A stretch of DNA of 42,182 nucleotides from Glomus cerebriforme (lineage: Eukaryota; Glomeromycota; Glomeromycetes; Glomerales; Glomeraceae). The position numbers and the translations under genes are program-made. Shown piece after piece: positions 25,834 through 36,775 of this stretch (positions are counted from its first letter, which is position 1; every line of letters begins with the position of its first letter). The notes below the pieces were generated by a model that saw only the letters and a program-made list of their open reading frames with translations, had not been told where the DNA came from and searched no databases. Location of the stretch: NCBI GenBank assembly GCA_003550305.1, contig QKYT01000026.1, positions 87,210-129,391 on the forward strand, in the 5' to 3' direction.

Positions 25834-26642
25834 TTAGAAATCTTAATTATCGTTAACTCCATATTTAAATATTTTGACATCCATTATTTTATTTCTGATT
25901 TTCTCAGCATTATATGTCTATTCAGGAGTGTTTTCAGGCCCACTACTTTTTTGCATGTTGAATTTTCTTAGCAATAAGATCTAATATATCCTGAAGTAAG
26001 TATTTTAACTATTAAAAATAAAGATAAAATAAAGGCTGAATAAATACTAGAATAAATAAATAACAATTAATTGCTTTATTGCCTTCTTTAAGCACTATTT
26101 ACCTATAATCATATATATGCAAAAATTGCTTATTATCTAGCAATTTTTGTTGCATTTCATCTTCTGAATTTGATTATTTGCTAGAATGGTATCCATTTTG
26201 AACAAAAATTAATAGCAGTTTGTCTTTATTAAATTTTTATAAATTATTATCATTTTGAATCTTCTGTTTTTTTCTATCGAATATATAAAAATTAATTGTT
26301 AAATAACTTAAAAAGAATTATATTAAAATAAAATCCTACTTACTTTGAACAAGTGGATATTTATATGTATATGTCAGTTATTTTTATCTAATTGGCCCGA
26401 TTGTCACTTTTTTATTCTATTTCTTTTATGCTTATATATTGATCATAATTAATTAGATAATAGATTATAATACCTACTTATTAATTTCTTTAATTCAGAA
26501 ATCAATTTTTTGTAGATCTTATCTGACTGTTCAACAAAAGTCTTGCCATAATTTAATGTGTATTCGTTAGGGATTTGGTCTTTCAAAATATGTTTTATTT
26601 TAGACTAAATAACAAAAAATTAAAATTGAATAGTAAAATGAG

Positions 26643-27067
26643 CACATCTGCGTAATTAACCAACTGTGACGCAGAAAAATTTTGCAAAAAAAAATATTTT
26701 CTTAATATATAAAGCTTTTAAAAAAATATGTAATATATATATTTTTGCCTGCTCTGCAAGTTTACTTAGAGTAGTAAAGGTGATTTTGAAAGTCATTTTT
26801 GACTTATTTCAATAAAACACTTTTTTTTATTAAAATTAATCTAACTATTTTTGAAAATGATTAGCAAAGACAGATTTTTTTATTTTTTTTATATGTAAAA
26901 TCAAAAATAACTTTTAAAATCCTCTTCTGGTCTTTAAGTAAACTTGCAGAGTGACTAAAAATATAGCTACATTAAGAATTTTGGGAGTTTTTTATTAAGT
27001 TATAAACTTATTTTTTATAACATTTGAAAATTGTTACATCACTAACCTGACATACATTCCAGACGTG
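26643..27067. mobile_element. Foldback element in an intron
   Basis: The left half and the reverse complement of the right half align over most of their length. Examples are cacatctg / cagacgtg at the ends, gtgacgcag-like against gtgatgtaac-like segments, and ctctgcaagtttacttaRag near the centre. The arms are about 170 bp with roughly 75 percent pairing, and there is no coding content. It lies within an intron of the decayed coiled-coil gene. Confidence 0.6.
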
Positions 27068-27627
27068 TATAAAAAGGCTGTATATATAAATTTGATTACA
27101 AATTAATAATTCTTACCCTTGATGCTATATCATTAGTTTTATTTGGAGATTTATTTTTTGATTTTAATCTTTTTTTAGATCATTCTGTTGGCAAAAAATT
27201 AGTAATTAATCAAGGTATACAAATTTATCAGTATCATTTAAGTTCACCTTGAAGAGCTTTATTTTCTTCATATAGTTTATCTGTTTCAATTTCAAATATT
27301 CCATTATACTCACGCAACAAGGTGTTCTCCTCTTCTACTTGCTGAAGATTATCTTATAAATTGTCTATTTTCTATTTTAATTCGACTACTATTAATCATT
27401 CTCTATATAATTCATCATGAAGTTAGCCATTTTCAGTTTTCAACTTATCAACTTCTATTACAAATTTCACATTGAAAGATAGATTGTTACATCTAATTGT
27501 TCTCTTGATTCCTTTATCATAATTTTTATTCTTTATATTCAAATGAAATAATTAAGTTTATATATAATGTTAGAGATAACAATAATTTAGTTTATTTGTA
27601 ATTAGTTCGCTCTTTAATTAGTAAAAG

Positions 27628-28158
27628 CACTGGTCAAAAACTGATCTATCTTACAGATATCTTATAAATATCGGGTACCCAAAATGCGAAAAATCTGCTA
27701 TACATCGAATACCCAATATATATACTATAGAATTAAAAAATACAATTTATTAATTATCTCGCTATCCAGTGATCATAAAATGATGAAATATAGTTCATTC
27801 GATTCGCCTCACTGAGATGTATCGAATGGTACTAATTACGTATTTCTAGGTACGATAGATATCGAGATATTGCATTTTTTGTTTATTTTTTTTACGATTT
27901 ATCAAATATCTCATCATCTATCATACCTAGAAATGCAATATTAGTACCATTCGATACGTCTCAGTGAGGCGAATCAAATGAGCTATATTTCATCATTTAT
28001 GATCACTGGATAGTGAGATAATTAATAAATTGTATTTTTTAATTCTATAGTATACATATTGGGTATCCGATGTATAGCAGATTTTCCACATTTTGGGTAC
28101 CTGATATTTATAAGGTATCTGTAAGATATCTGTAAGATAGATCAGTTTTTGACCAGTG
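27628..28158. mobile_element. 531-bp foldback element with CACTG termini
   Basis: Two arms of about 260 bp, centred near 27893, are near-perfect inverted copies from cactggtcaaaaactgatct at the left to its complement at the right. aag flanks both sides and fits a 3-bp target duplication. CACT(G/A) ends with a 3-bp duplication are the CACTA/EnSpm signature, so I read it as a CACTA-type MITE. Each arm carries one 37-bp palindrome (27794-27830, 27946-27982). The high arm identity implies a young element, or arms kept alike by gene conversion. Confidence 0.75.
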
Positions 28159-28930
28159 AAGGTATAGTATTTTTGTGCTAAAATATATTTATCAATTCAA
28201 TTGAAGTTACAAGAACTGAAGATAACTTAAGAAAATTCACAAGATATTTATACAAAAATAAATATATATATAAAGATAATAAATATAATAACTATAACTA
28301 ATATAATAAAAAAAATAAATAAAGTAAATATATTAACTATCCTAATTATCTTAACTATCACTACTATTACTAAGATCACTATAATTATAGAAATTACGAT
28401 CATAGAGTAGCACAGTATAGCACAGTAATTAGACGTAGTAAATCTTCATATTAATAACTTTTAGTCTTCTTTTATAACCTAGCTCCTGTGATAGTCATAG
28501 CTTCTTCAAATAAAGCTTGATATTGTATTATACCAATTCTTAAAATCATGATTAACATAGTATTTTTAAATTAATTAATTTGTTCTTCTCCTAAAAATTC
28601 AAAAATATAATATGTATGAACTACTACTTTTTGATAGTATTTTAAGAGTAATTTCAAATAAAAGCTCTTTCTAATAATGTAAAGGTCTTAGTTTCAATGA
28701 CTTCTTCAATATACCAAGTATTTAAGAGGGTTTTTTCATAATTTTGTTTATGACAGCTTTTCTTAATTATCAAAAAAGAGAATAATTAATTTGTTGACTT
28801 GAAAATTCATTTTTATTATATAAAGTGATATTAAGCAAGATTCATAGTAGTATTATTTCTTTAAAAATTTTCCAATATAAAGTTGCAATTGTTCATTCTA
28901 AATTTTAAGAAATTACAACTAAGGGTTGTC
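28159..28930. other. AT-rich region downstream of the Ty3 relic
   Basis: A few minus-strand codon runs (for example ALFEEAMTITGARL near 28485-28530) hint at old coding sequence, possibly retroelement-derived. No domain can be recognised. No LTR pair was found. Confidence 0.35.
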
Positions 28931-30845
28931 AGTTACTCCTATTTTTATATATTTTCAAAAAGCTTCCATTTACTAGAGTTTTTAGGATTTTTCCTAATAA
29001 TTTCCTTAATTTGTAAGCATTATTTTCTATAGTTATAGCTGAAATTATTTTAGTATTATAGAAATCTGTAATTATGTAATTCTGTAATTATTAAGTAATT
29101 CATCAAAAAAATTCTGAATTCCGTAATTAATTTCATATTACGAAAATATTTGGCCAGAATTAATCTTAATTTTGGCTGAATTATATTTAGAAAATTTAAT
29201 AAATAATAACTCAGCATCTAGTGATCCGTTTTGGATGATCTTACTACCATTCGATTCGTCTTAGTATAACGATTATAATGGTATTAAGATCATTTAATTT
29301 CAATTACTAGATCATGTTCTGATATCAATAATTGTTAAACATTTATAGTATCATAACTTTGTTAATATTAATACTAGAAATATGATCTTACCGCTATTAG
29401 AATCATCTCATCATGACAAATTAAATGGTGATAAATTTAATTAAATCTAATTATTAGATCTTGCTCAACTTCAATAATCTTTAAATGTTTATAATATTTT
29501 AACTTCGTCAATATCGAAGTTAGAGAAATAAAACACATACCATTAGATTTATCTCAATAAGACAAATTTAATAGTAGTAAGATCAATAAAATCAGATTAC
29601 TAAATTATGAGCAAATGTCAATTTCATATTATTACACAAAATGTAATTAATTACAGAATTACATAATTAATTACGATTACAGAATTTTAGATTTCAAATT
29701 TGCTAATTGAATTTCAGAAATAACTATACCATTTCCTATAACATTATAGATATAATATGGTCCTTTCTATTTGGGGTTTAATTTTTCAGATTATTGTTTA
29801 TTTAGAGTAGCATGATAATATAAGACTTTATCACTAATCTTAAATTCTATTTTTCTTTTTAGCTTCTTATCATAAAATCCTTTTGTTTTTGTTACTCAAC
29901 CTTGATTTGCTATTGCACAGTATTTTTAGTATCTGATAGGTATGTTAATTAATGATCTATGCTATGTGCTCAATTAGGTTAGATTCCTTCTTCATTTCTG
30001 TACTATCAGCTGGCAATTTTGCTTTTCTTATATACACAAGAAAAAATAGTGATATTTTTGTAGTCAAATATGAACTAGTTTGATAGGCAAAAAGTATAAG
30101 GACTATAAACTTATCCCAATTATTTAAATAATTAGTGGCAGTTTATGATAGGGCTTCTATTAACGTATAATTGAACTATTCAACAAGTCCATTTATCTGT
30201 AAATGGTAAGAAGTTGACATCAAATGTGTAATTTTAAATTTCTTTAATAATCCCTTCAAAAGTTGATTATTAAAATAAGGTCCTCTATCAATTAGGATCT
30301 TTCTGAAACAACCATGATGACATATAATACTTTTATAAATAAAAGTAACAGTTTCTTATACAGTAGCTTCTTTTACAAATTTAGCTTCTGGCCACTTGGT
30401 CATGTAATTTATAGTGACAATAATACAGTATATTTATTTTTTGGAGTTGTTATATTCAGAGGTCCTACATAATCAATTTTAATTTGATAAAAGGGTGATC
30501 CAACTGGAATTGGATGTAATAGTTTCTGTTACTTAGATTATTCTTTCTTTAGTATGCATTACATGACTTTACATAAGTGCTAATATCTTGAAATATTTGA
30601 GGCCAAAAAAACTATTTCTTCATTTTATTCATCATTCTTTTCTTTAATGCATGTGCTGCTGTAAAATCATTATGAAACATATAAAGTACTAGTTCTATTT
30701 CATATTTTGTATTTAAATTGTTCTGATAGTGTTCTGATTATTTCTATCTTTCTTATATAATAAATTAGTTCTAACTAAATAATGTTTTAATTGATTCTGT
30801 AATTGTTTTTGTTATACTTCACTGAAATTTGAGAAATATATTACT
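28931..30845 (-). pseudogene. Decayed Ty3/Gypsy-type integrase
   Basis: Minus strand, several frames. The HHCC zinc-binding part includes YMFHNDFTAAHALKKRM and, further on, YVKSCNA followed by a stop in place of the second Cys (about 30560-30700). The catalytic core has IDYVGPL (first Asp, about 30460-30477), ILIDRGPYFNNQLL (second Asp, about 30270-30290) and HLQINGLVE (Glu, about 30180-30195). The C-terminal part has the usual VLYYHATL, KGPYYIYNVIGNG and YKLRKLLGKILKTLVNGSFL. A 701-bp element splits it between the last two motifs. No reverse transcriptase or RNase H precedes it; the DNA polymerase relic abuts at about 30850. Stops and frameshifts are numerous. It is either the 3' end of a truncated Ty3/Gypsy copy or the integrase of a Polinton-like element. 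Confidence 0.75.
29028..29728. mobile_element. Palindrome-bearing TIR element inside the integrase relic
   Basis: The termini are tatagttat / ataactata (9 bp perfect), with ctgaaatt / aatttcag just inside. The flanks ttattttc (29020-29027) and ccatttcc (29729-29736) are an 8-bp duplication differing by three T/C changes. Removing the element and one flank restores the integrase tail (NVIGNG joined to AYKLR). Subterminal regions are built of tgtaattat / taattacag words. The centre has three units of about 145 bp, each with the 37-bp palindrome or a 40-bp variant (29246-29282, 29390-29429, 29539-29575). No coding sequence. An 8-bp duplication suggests hAT. Confidence 0.7.
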
Positions 30846-33196
30846 ATTGATATAATTTACTAAATTAAAGAAATGTTTGCTAGAGACAAATCTTTTAAAT
30901 AGTTATAGATTTTTAAAGGAAAATAAGTTTTAATATATAGAAAATATTTGTATAGAGCATCTGCTTTAGTTTTAAAAATCTTATCAAAATATTTTTTTTG
31001 CATATTAGAATACTTGAGTAAATATTTTTGACTTGCTTTTCATTCATAGTTACCAATAGATAAGAACTGGCTCATAGTTCAGCCATAAAATTTGTTTACA
31101 TTAATATATGAGATCCAGATTATGATTAAGATGAACCAAAAGCTTCGTTTATTTTAGGATTATTGATCTTGAAATATCTTTGACAGATTATAGATATATT
31201 CTTACATTTTGCTTTTTTGATAAAATCATGTTTAACCATTTCTGTAAATTATATCTTTACTCCAATTTTAAGATAATAATTATGGTATTTACCTAAATTT
31301 TTGCATTTAAATTCCTTTTAAACTTTTTACACATGTTTATAATTCTTTTGTGAAATCTTTTTATTAAGTTATCTATAAAATTTATAAAAAGATGAAAATT
31401 TTAACTGTTTAAATTTTTTGAATGAATCTATATACTCATAGGAATAAACTTCTTTATAATATACTAAAGATATCTACTCTGAAGAAAAGTTTTTGAAGTA
31501 CTGACTTGTTATTGAATAATTATCACCCAAATTTTTTGTAAGATTGGCCAAACTATTATTCATGAAATGCATACTATCTATATATTTAAACTAACCTACT
31601 TTAATGGATTTATATCGCTCAAATATTTTAGTTATGATCTTAATCTGATGTATGTTAATTGAGTATCCAATAGATTTGCAGACTAAGTAAGAATTATAAT
31701 CTCAGAAGTTATGAAAGATAACTGGAATAAGTATCTTCTAGAATTTGATTTGAAGTTTAAGATTACAGGTATTATGCACAGCTTCTTTGAACTTACCTGT
31801 AATATGACAGTGATCCTAAATCTTATCAGCCTTAGCCTCTATTTGATCAATTGTCTTAGCTACTTTGAAAATTTGTATTATTAAGACTTTATAGTCTTTC
31901 AAATTCTTAGCAGTATTTTTTAGCTTATTATTGAGTCATGTTACCTTATTTTCTAAATATTTTAGTTAATTTCCTTCTTATCTATTGTAAATTTTTCTTT
32001 ACAGCAGATTTAACAGATCTCTACTTCTATAAATTTTTTCTTGACTTTTTCAATTTCAATTCGTTTATACTTAATAGCTAAAATTTCATTAATATTTACT
32101 AATTCTTAATCAATCCTTTAAATAAATTCTTATGTCAGTTATATGGCATTTTCTTTTCGATATAGAAAAAGTTCTCATATATTTTTAATTCAGTGAACTA
32201 GATAGCAGAAGCTATTTGCCTTCTGTTTAGTGAATTTATGCATATTTTTATTATATTTCTCATTACACTTCTTATTATCTGCATCAAAGTCTTTAATCAT
32301 TCATTTATAATTCTTGAACTTCTTAAAATTATTAACACCTTTCTTAGGTATTATGACTCTCTAAAATGCTTCATCCAATCCAAAATACTATTTCTAATAA
32401 TATGCTAAGGATTTTTCTGAGAGAAAGCTTTGAAAGCATTAGTTGCAAAGATGTTTTTTATTATAATAAGCTGTATTCTTAAAAATTAAACCATTCAGTC
32501 CCAAAGAAAATGATTCTTTTACCCATACTTACTAGTATTTTTAGACTTGTTAATATTTATAAGAATCATAAGATAGATAATATGTTTTTTTCCTATAAAA
32601 TTTTTATTAGCTATTACCAATTTGAAGAGTGACTAATTCTTCTTTCTATTTCTAAATATTGATTAGAGATATCTGGATTCATCTTCTCAATTTTATTAAA
32701 GATATATAAGCAGATTGGTATAGGCATGAAGATATCATCTAGTTTGATAACATCTAAGTATTTTTTCAAAGACTTTTTGTATTATATATTTGCCTTTTCA
32801 AATGATCAGTAATTCCATCCTAATCTATAAAATAACAACCTAATATACCTTTAAGATAATTATCTATAAGCTTGTCTATGACTGGATCTATAATATTAGA
32901 TTGATGATACACTTTATATTAGCAAGCTTTTTAGAAGTAAGAATATAGGATTCTTCAGTAACTCATCAGTATGTACTGTATATATCTTAATAAATACTAT
33001 ATTAATTCAAATTAATTACTAGTTTGATAGGATCCCAAACAATCTATGTATAGGTCAGATGAAAATTTCAAAATTTACTATAATCAATAAGTAAACTATT
33101 TTCAATTCTGCTAAGCAAATTCTCATTATGACTTAAGAAAATTTGGCTTTGCTAAGCAAACTGTTTTGTGACTTATATATATTAAGTAAAATTTGT

Positions 33197-33640
33197 AGTT
33201 TCTCTATATTAAACTCAAAATTGGCATTCAAAACCTACTTTATNANATTAAGTAAAGTTGTAGAGCAAATAAAATTACACATACATGTAATACTCAAATT
33301 TTAAAGTATATAATGGATAGTTAAGATTCACAATTAACTTTTGTACTCTGATTTTGCATTTTTAGCAGTTTCTCTATATTAAACTCAAAATTGGTATTCA
33401 AAACCTACTTTTTGAGATTAAGTAAAGTTGTAGAGCAAATAAAATTACACATAATACTCAAATTTCAAAAGTATATAACAGATAGTTAAGACTCATGATT
33501 AACTTTTGTATTCTGTCTGATTTTGCATTTTAGTAGTTTCTTTATATTAAACTCAAAATCGGCATTCATAACCTATTTTTTGAGATTAATTAAAATATAA
33601 TATTCAAATTTTAAAAGTANANAACAGTTAAAAAATGTCA
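33197..33640. repeat. About 169-bp tandem repeat, three copies
   Basis: Units start at 33197, 33367 and 33535 with agtttctctatattaaactc. Each continues through ggcattcaaaacctactttt, gagattaagtaaa and caaataaaattacaca, and ends in gattttgcattttt. The third unit is shortened. N bases at about 33244, 33246 and 33620 sit inside. The array lies within the polymerase relic. Confidence 0.8.
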
Positions 33641-33896
33641 AATTTTACTATAAAAAAATATCAAAAATTGTAAAAAAGATACTAAGTAAAATAGATGCAA
33701 CTTTTAATGATTGATGCAAAAATGGTATTGTAAAAACAAAAATTTGGAAAAGAAAAAAAACTTATTTTTCCTTCCTTCTACCCCTTCCGTTTTCAACTTC
33801 AATATATCACTTTTGGTATTACACAAATGCATATACATTTTAGACTTTGTTACATAGAAGTTTATTATGCGATCATGTATAATTTCATTGCACGAT

Positions 33897-34050
33897 TATG
33901 TATAAAAATAGATTAATTTTTGTTATACTGTTATGTATAAAAATAGATTAGATTTTGTTACACCGTCACGTATAAAAATAGATTAGATTTTGTTACACCA
34001 TCACGTATAAAAATAGATTAGATTTTGTTACACCGTCACGTATTAAATTT
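33897..34050. repeat. 35-bp minisatellite, four to five copies
   Basis: The unit cacgtataaaaatagattag plus attttgttacaccgt begins at 33897, 33932, 33967, 34002 and 34037 (last partial). The exact 35-bp step is conserved, and the later copies are nearly identical. Confidence 0.85.
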
Positions 34051-35139
34051 ACATGTTAATTTTGTTTATGTGTCTTTAATTTTAAAGGGTATATTTTTAA
34101 AATATTTGACATCATACAACATATTCCATATATTCCAAAATAAGTTTCTGCTATGCAAACACATTACTGAGTTATCAAATTTATATGTATTACGCATATA
34201 AAATACTGACTATTTTAAATTTAACCCTTTAAATAAGCAAAAAAAAATCTCACTAGGGGTAAAAATTTTCTATGTTCAATAAGCAAACTTAAATCCTACC
34301 TATTCATATATTGTTCAGAGTTCTAGTTTGATTCATTATACAAAAATTCATTAATTTTCTTATCTATTTCTACAGTTAAAAGTATTAAGTGTTTATTTAT
34401 GACATTTTTAAAAAGAATTACTTATATTTCTTTTCTATAATATTTTTCTGCAAATTTATAGGTTATTTTTTTATCAATTTCATTCTTATACTTTTATAGT
34501 AAACAATTAATGCAGATTTTATTTGCTTTTTTTTATTAAGTTTTATAATTTCTTCTCGAGCAGATACTATTAGTTAAGATATATATGGAGTTTTAGCATA
34601 TTCCTTTAGTTCTATTATATTATTAAAAGTATATGCAGAATTCACCATTTTAGGAATTACAACTTCCCATTTACTTAATAAAAATAGATTTCTATATGAT
34701 CTTTTTGGATTTCTAACTTGTTTTTTTTCAAAGTATAAATTACCTTTTGGTACATGACTTTCTGATTCACCAAGTTTAATTAACATTCAATCTCATTTAT
34801 TTCTTTTGTTTCTTCTATTATATTCAGCTTCTTAAAAAGTGTATAATTACTTAGTTATTTTGCAAATTTTTCTCAAGTGGTAGACAACTTTTTTAGTTTT
34901 TCATCCTTTGATTATCACTTTGATCTTTGATTTGCAGGATAGGATTTGCATTTGAAGAATAGGTTCTGATTTTTGTTTTTTTCAATTCTTTTCTTGGACA
35001 TAAACTACTGGAGTAGAGGTTGGTAATTGGAATCTGAGTACAGGAATTGGAGTAGATACTGGCTTATACTTAAACTTTCTTTTAAAATGTGCTATTAGAT
35101 CATGAGTTTTTTTAAAGTATATTGAAAATATGGAGATAT

Positions 35140-35345
35140 TATTTTGCTATAAGTATATGTTTTAAGATGTTTATATTAATAGTATAAAAAATTTTTGTTT
35201 AAAATAAATTAATTAATTCAGGTATACTATATATTCTTGTATTTGTATTAATAATATAAGAACTTTTGTTTAAATTCTTTTACCTAGGTATTGCTACTCT
35301 GATGTTTATATTAATATTACGAAATCTTTTGTTTAAAATATAATA
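35140..35345. repeat. Degenerate repeat, about 70 bp, three copies
   Basis: Blocks near 35165, 35240 and 35308 share ttatattaatantata and cttttgtttaaa. Each is followed by an ag|gta-like site (aattcaggtata, acctaggtattg, aataggtgaata). Confidence 0.4.
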
Positions 35346-35553
35346 TTTATTTCTTATTACTATAATAGGTGAATATTCTTATAACTATTTATTTAAAATT
35401 AAAACTACTTGTGAGTGTATCTGTTATCAACCTGAAGGATATTTTGAACATTGGAAGGTTAGGAAGTGCTTTTTCTGTAGAATTTATAATAAGCTGGTTA
35501 GCTTTGAACCTAACTTTTATAGAAAACATACTAGTAAATATTATATAATCTAA
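35344..35553 (+). CDS. Short Cys-rich open frame, possible gene fragment
   Basis: Open without ATG from 35344 to a TAA at 35551-35553. The second half reads TTCECICYQPEGYFEHWKV, then RKCFFCRIYNK. It has a CxCxC...CxxC spacing typical of zinc-binding modules and amino acid composition unlike the AT-rich noise around it. An acceptor-like tataatag lies at 35361-35368, so the real exon may start at about 35369. I do not recognise the family. Confidence 0.35.
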   Translation, partial: YLFLITIIGEYSYNYLFKIKTTCECICYQPEGYFEHWKVRKCFFCRIYNKLVSFEPNFYRKHTSKYYII

Positions 35554-35562
35554 TATATTAAT

Positions 35563-36417
35563 TAGTGTTTTGAAAAAAATCTGATCTGACAGATTTGATA
35601 TGTCTGTGAATCAAATAAATCTGATTTGAATCTAATTTAATTGAATCAGATCATGTTACAAAAAAATCTGGATTTGATCAAATCAGATTCAGATCTGTAT
35701 ATTTTTATTTTTTATTTTTGCGAAGCATAATTAACTTTTTTTTTTTTTTAGAAATGAAACCTGAACAAATAAAGCTAACATCTTCCTTCTCTTTTTTTTT
35801 TAGAAAATCTGAACAAACAGATAAAATTGAATGTCTGAAATCTTGGATAATATAAATTTATTTTTTTTTACTTTATTAATTATTAGGAAACATAATTAAT
35901 ATTCTTCTTTTCTTTTTTTTTAGGAAACTGGATAAACAGATAAAGCTAAATGAACAGAACTTGAATGAATAAATTAAGAGGTAAGTTTGTTCATTTCTTT
36001 TTATTTTTTTACTTTCAGAAAACGTAATTAATATTTTCTTTTTTTCTTTTTAGGAAACTGAATAAATAGATGAAACTAAATGAACAGAATTTGGATAAAT
36101 GAACTAAAAGATAAGTTTGTTCTTTCTTTTTATTTTTTTACTTTCAAAGAATGTAATTAATGGTTTTCTTTTTTTCTTTTTAGGAAACTGAATGAACAAT
36201 TAGACTTAGATCAGTTTAGTTTCAAATTTAAATTAGTTTCAGTTCAGTTTTAGATTAATTAGATTCAGATTAGTTTAGTTCAAATCTGGATCAGTTTCAG
36301 ATTAGTTCAGATCCAGATCTAGTTAGATTCAAATTAGTTTAAATTAGTTTCAAACCAGATTCAGATTAAATCAGATTTAAATCAAATCTGATCTAAACTG
36401 ATCTATTTAAAATACTA
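35563..36417. mobile_element. hAT-like non-autonomous element with perfect 8-bp duplication
   Basis: The left end tagtgttttgaaa and the complement of the right end, tagtattttaaa, match with two differences and fit the TAGNG-type hAT terminus. The flanks are identical: atattaat at 35555-35562 and at 36418-36425. About 130 bp at the left and 210 bp at the right are built of gatttgaatc / cagatctgat words able to pair with each other. The centre is a tandem repeat that mimics exons. No transposase sequence. Confidence 0.8.
35749..36190 (+). repeat. About 120-bp tandem repeat carrying splice-site-like signals
   Basis: Units are anchored at tagaaatgaa (35749), tagaaaatct (35811), taggaaactg (35931), taggaaactg (36051) and taggaaactg (36181). 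In the better-preserved units a T-rich tract plus TAG is followed by about 60 bp of aaactgaataaacagat-like sequence and then aag(a)ggtaagttt. The layout is acceptor, short exon, donor. Confidence 0.6.
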
Positions 36418-36775
36418 ATATTAATAGGCTTCAGAATAAAATTTTGAGTACTTAAAATATTATTTTAGATATAAAAGGTTTTAATTATAATCAGAATAAA
36501 AAGAATAATGAACCAAATAAATTAATAGAACCTGTAAGATTAACTAAAAATAATGATCCAAAAGTACAATATAACTTAGCAACATGTTATTAAATTGATA
36601 GAAATTAATTACAAAAAAAGCTTTTAAATGGGTTTTAAATTTTGCCAAAAAAGAAAATATAAATATACAATTTAAATTAGCTATTTGTTATATGGATAGC
36701 TTAAGATAAAGAAAAGCATTTATTAAAACTTATAATTGCAAATAATTTAATAGTACAAAACTACTTAGAATATTA

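Larger units (their letters stand above)
25334..27520 (-). pseudogene. Decayed multi-exon coiled-coil gene, split by two insertions
   Basis: From 27520 downward the minus strand reads VDKLKTENG, then DNLQQVEEENTLLREYN and IETDKLYEENKALQGELK, a heptad-like coiled coil. Next comes an exon with KRLKSKNKSPNKTNDIAS, and after a long intron a clean exon near 26595-26485 (HILKDQIPNEYTLNYGKTFV). Further pieces include NSEDEMQQKLLDNKQFL, NLNLTDLNLDYLLNLAEMN and a basic tail KRKKVKREKKKAIQKKK before a stop at 25334. Splice sites are mostly recognisable, but several Gln/Trp-type stops break the frame. A foldback element (26643-27067) sits in an intron and a word-repeat element (25611-25833) in an exon. 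The architecture suggests a small nuclear or regulatory protein, or a repeat-family protein. No catalytic domain is seen. Confidence 0.5.
30870..35110 (-). pseudogene. Decayed family-B DNA polymerase (protein-primed, Polinton/plasmid type)
   Basis: Order along the minus strand: a proline-rich N-terminal stretch (35100-34990: KYKPVSTPIPVLRFQLPT); a conserved pre-exonuclease part (34790-34250: KRSYRNLFLLSKWEVVIPKM, EIDKKINEFLYN); about 1.2 kb of non-coding tandem repeats; then KYLDVIKLDDIFMPIPIC (about 32750), a Cys-rich finger, DFDADNKKC (exonuclease I-like, about 32265-32290), a paired CxxC, DHCHITGKF...HNTCN (endonuclease VII-like zinc site, about 31780-31816), IPVIFHN, DSMHFMNNSLANL, YSYEYIDSF, and KNLGKYHNYYLK (exonuclease III-like, about 31260-31290). 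Last come NVNKFYG (stop) TMSQFL (polymerase motif with Trp lost, about 31064-31106) and FKTKADALYKYF. The palm C-terminus is missing beyond about 30870. Many stops and frameshifts. This matches pfam03175-type polymerases of Polintons and linear plasmids. It is a dead copy. Confidence 0.7.

Noticed and set aside
33197..34050. CRISPR-like array
   Set aside because: The repeats are contiguous with no variable spacers, and the host is a eukaryote.
30870..35110. UGA read as Trp (mitochondrial plasmid code) to explain stops in the polymerase
   Set aside because: TAA and TAG also occur at expected Gln and Trp positions, and frameshifts are present, so decay explains it better than a code change.
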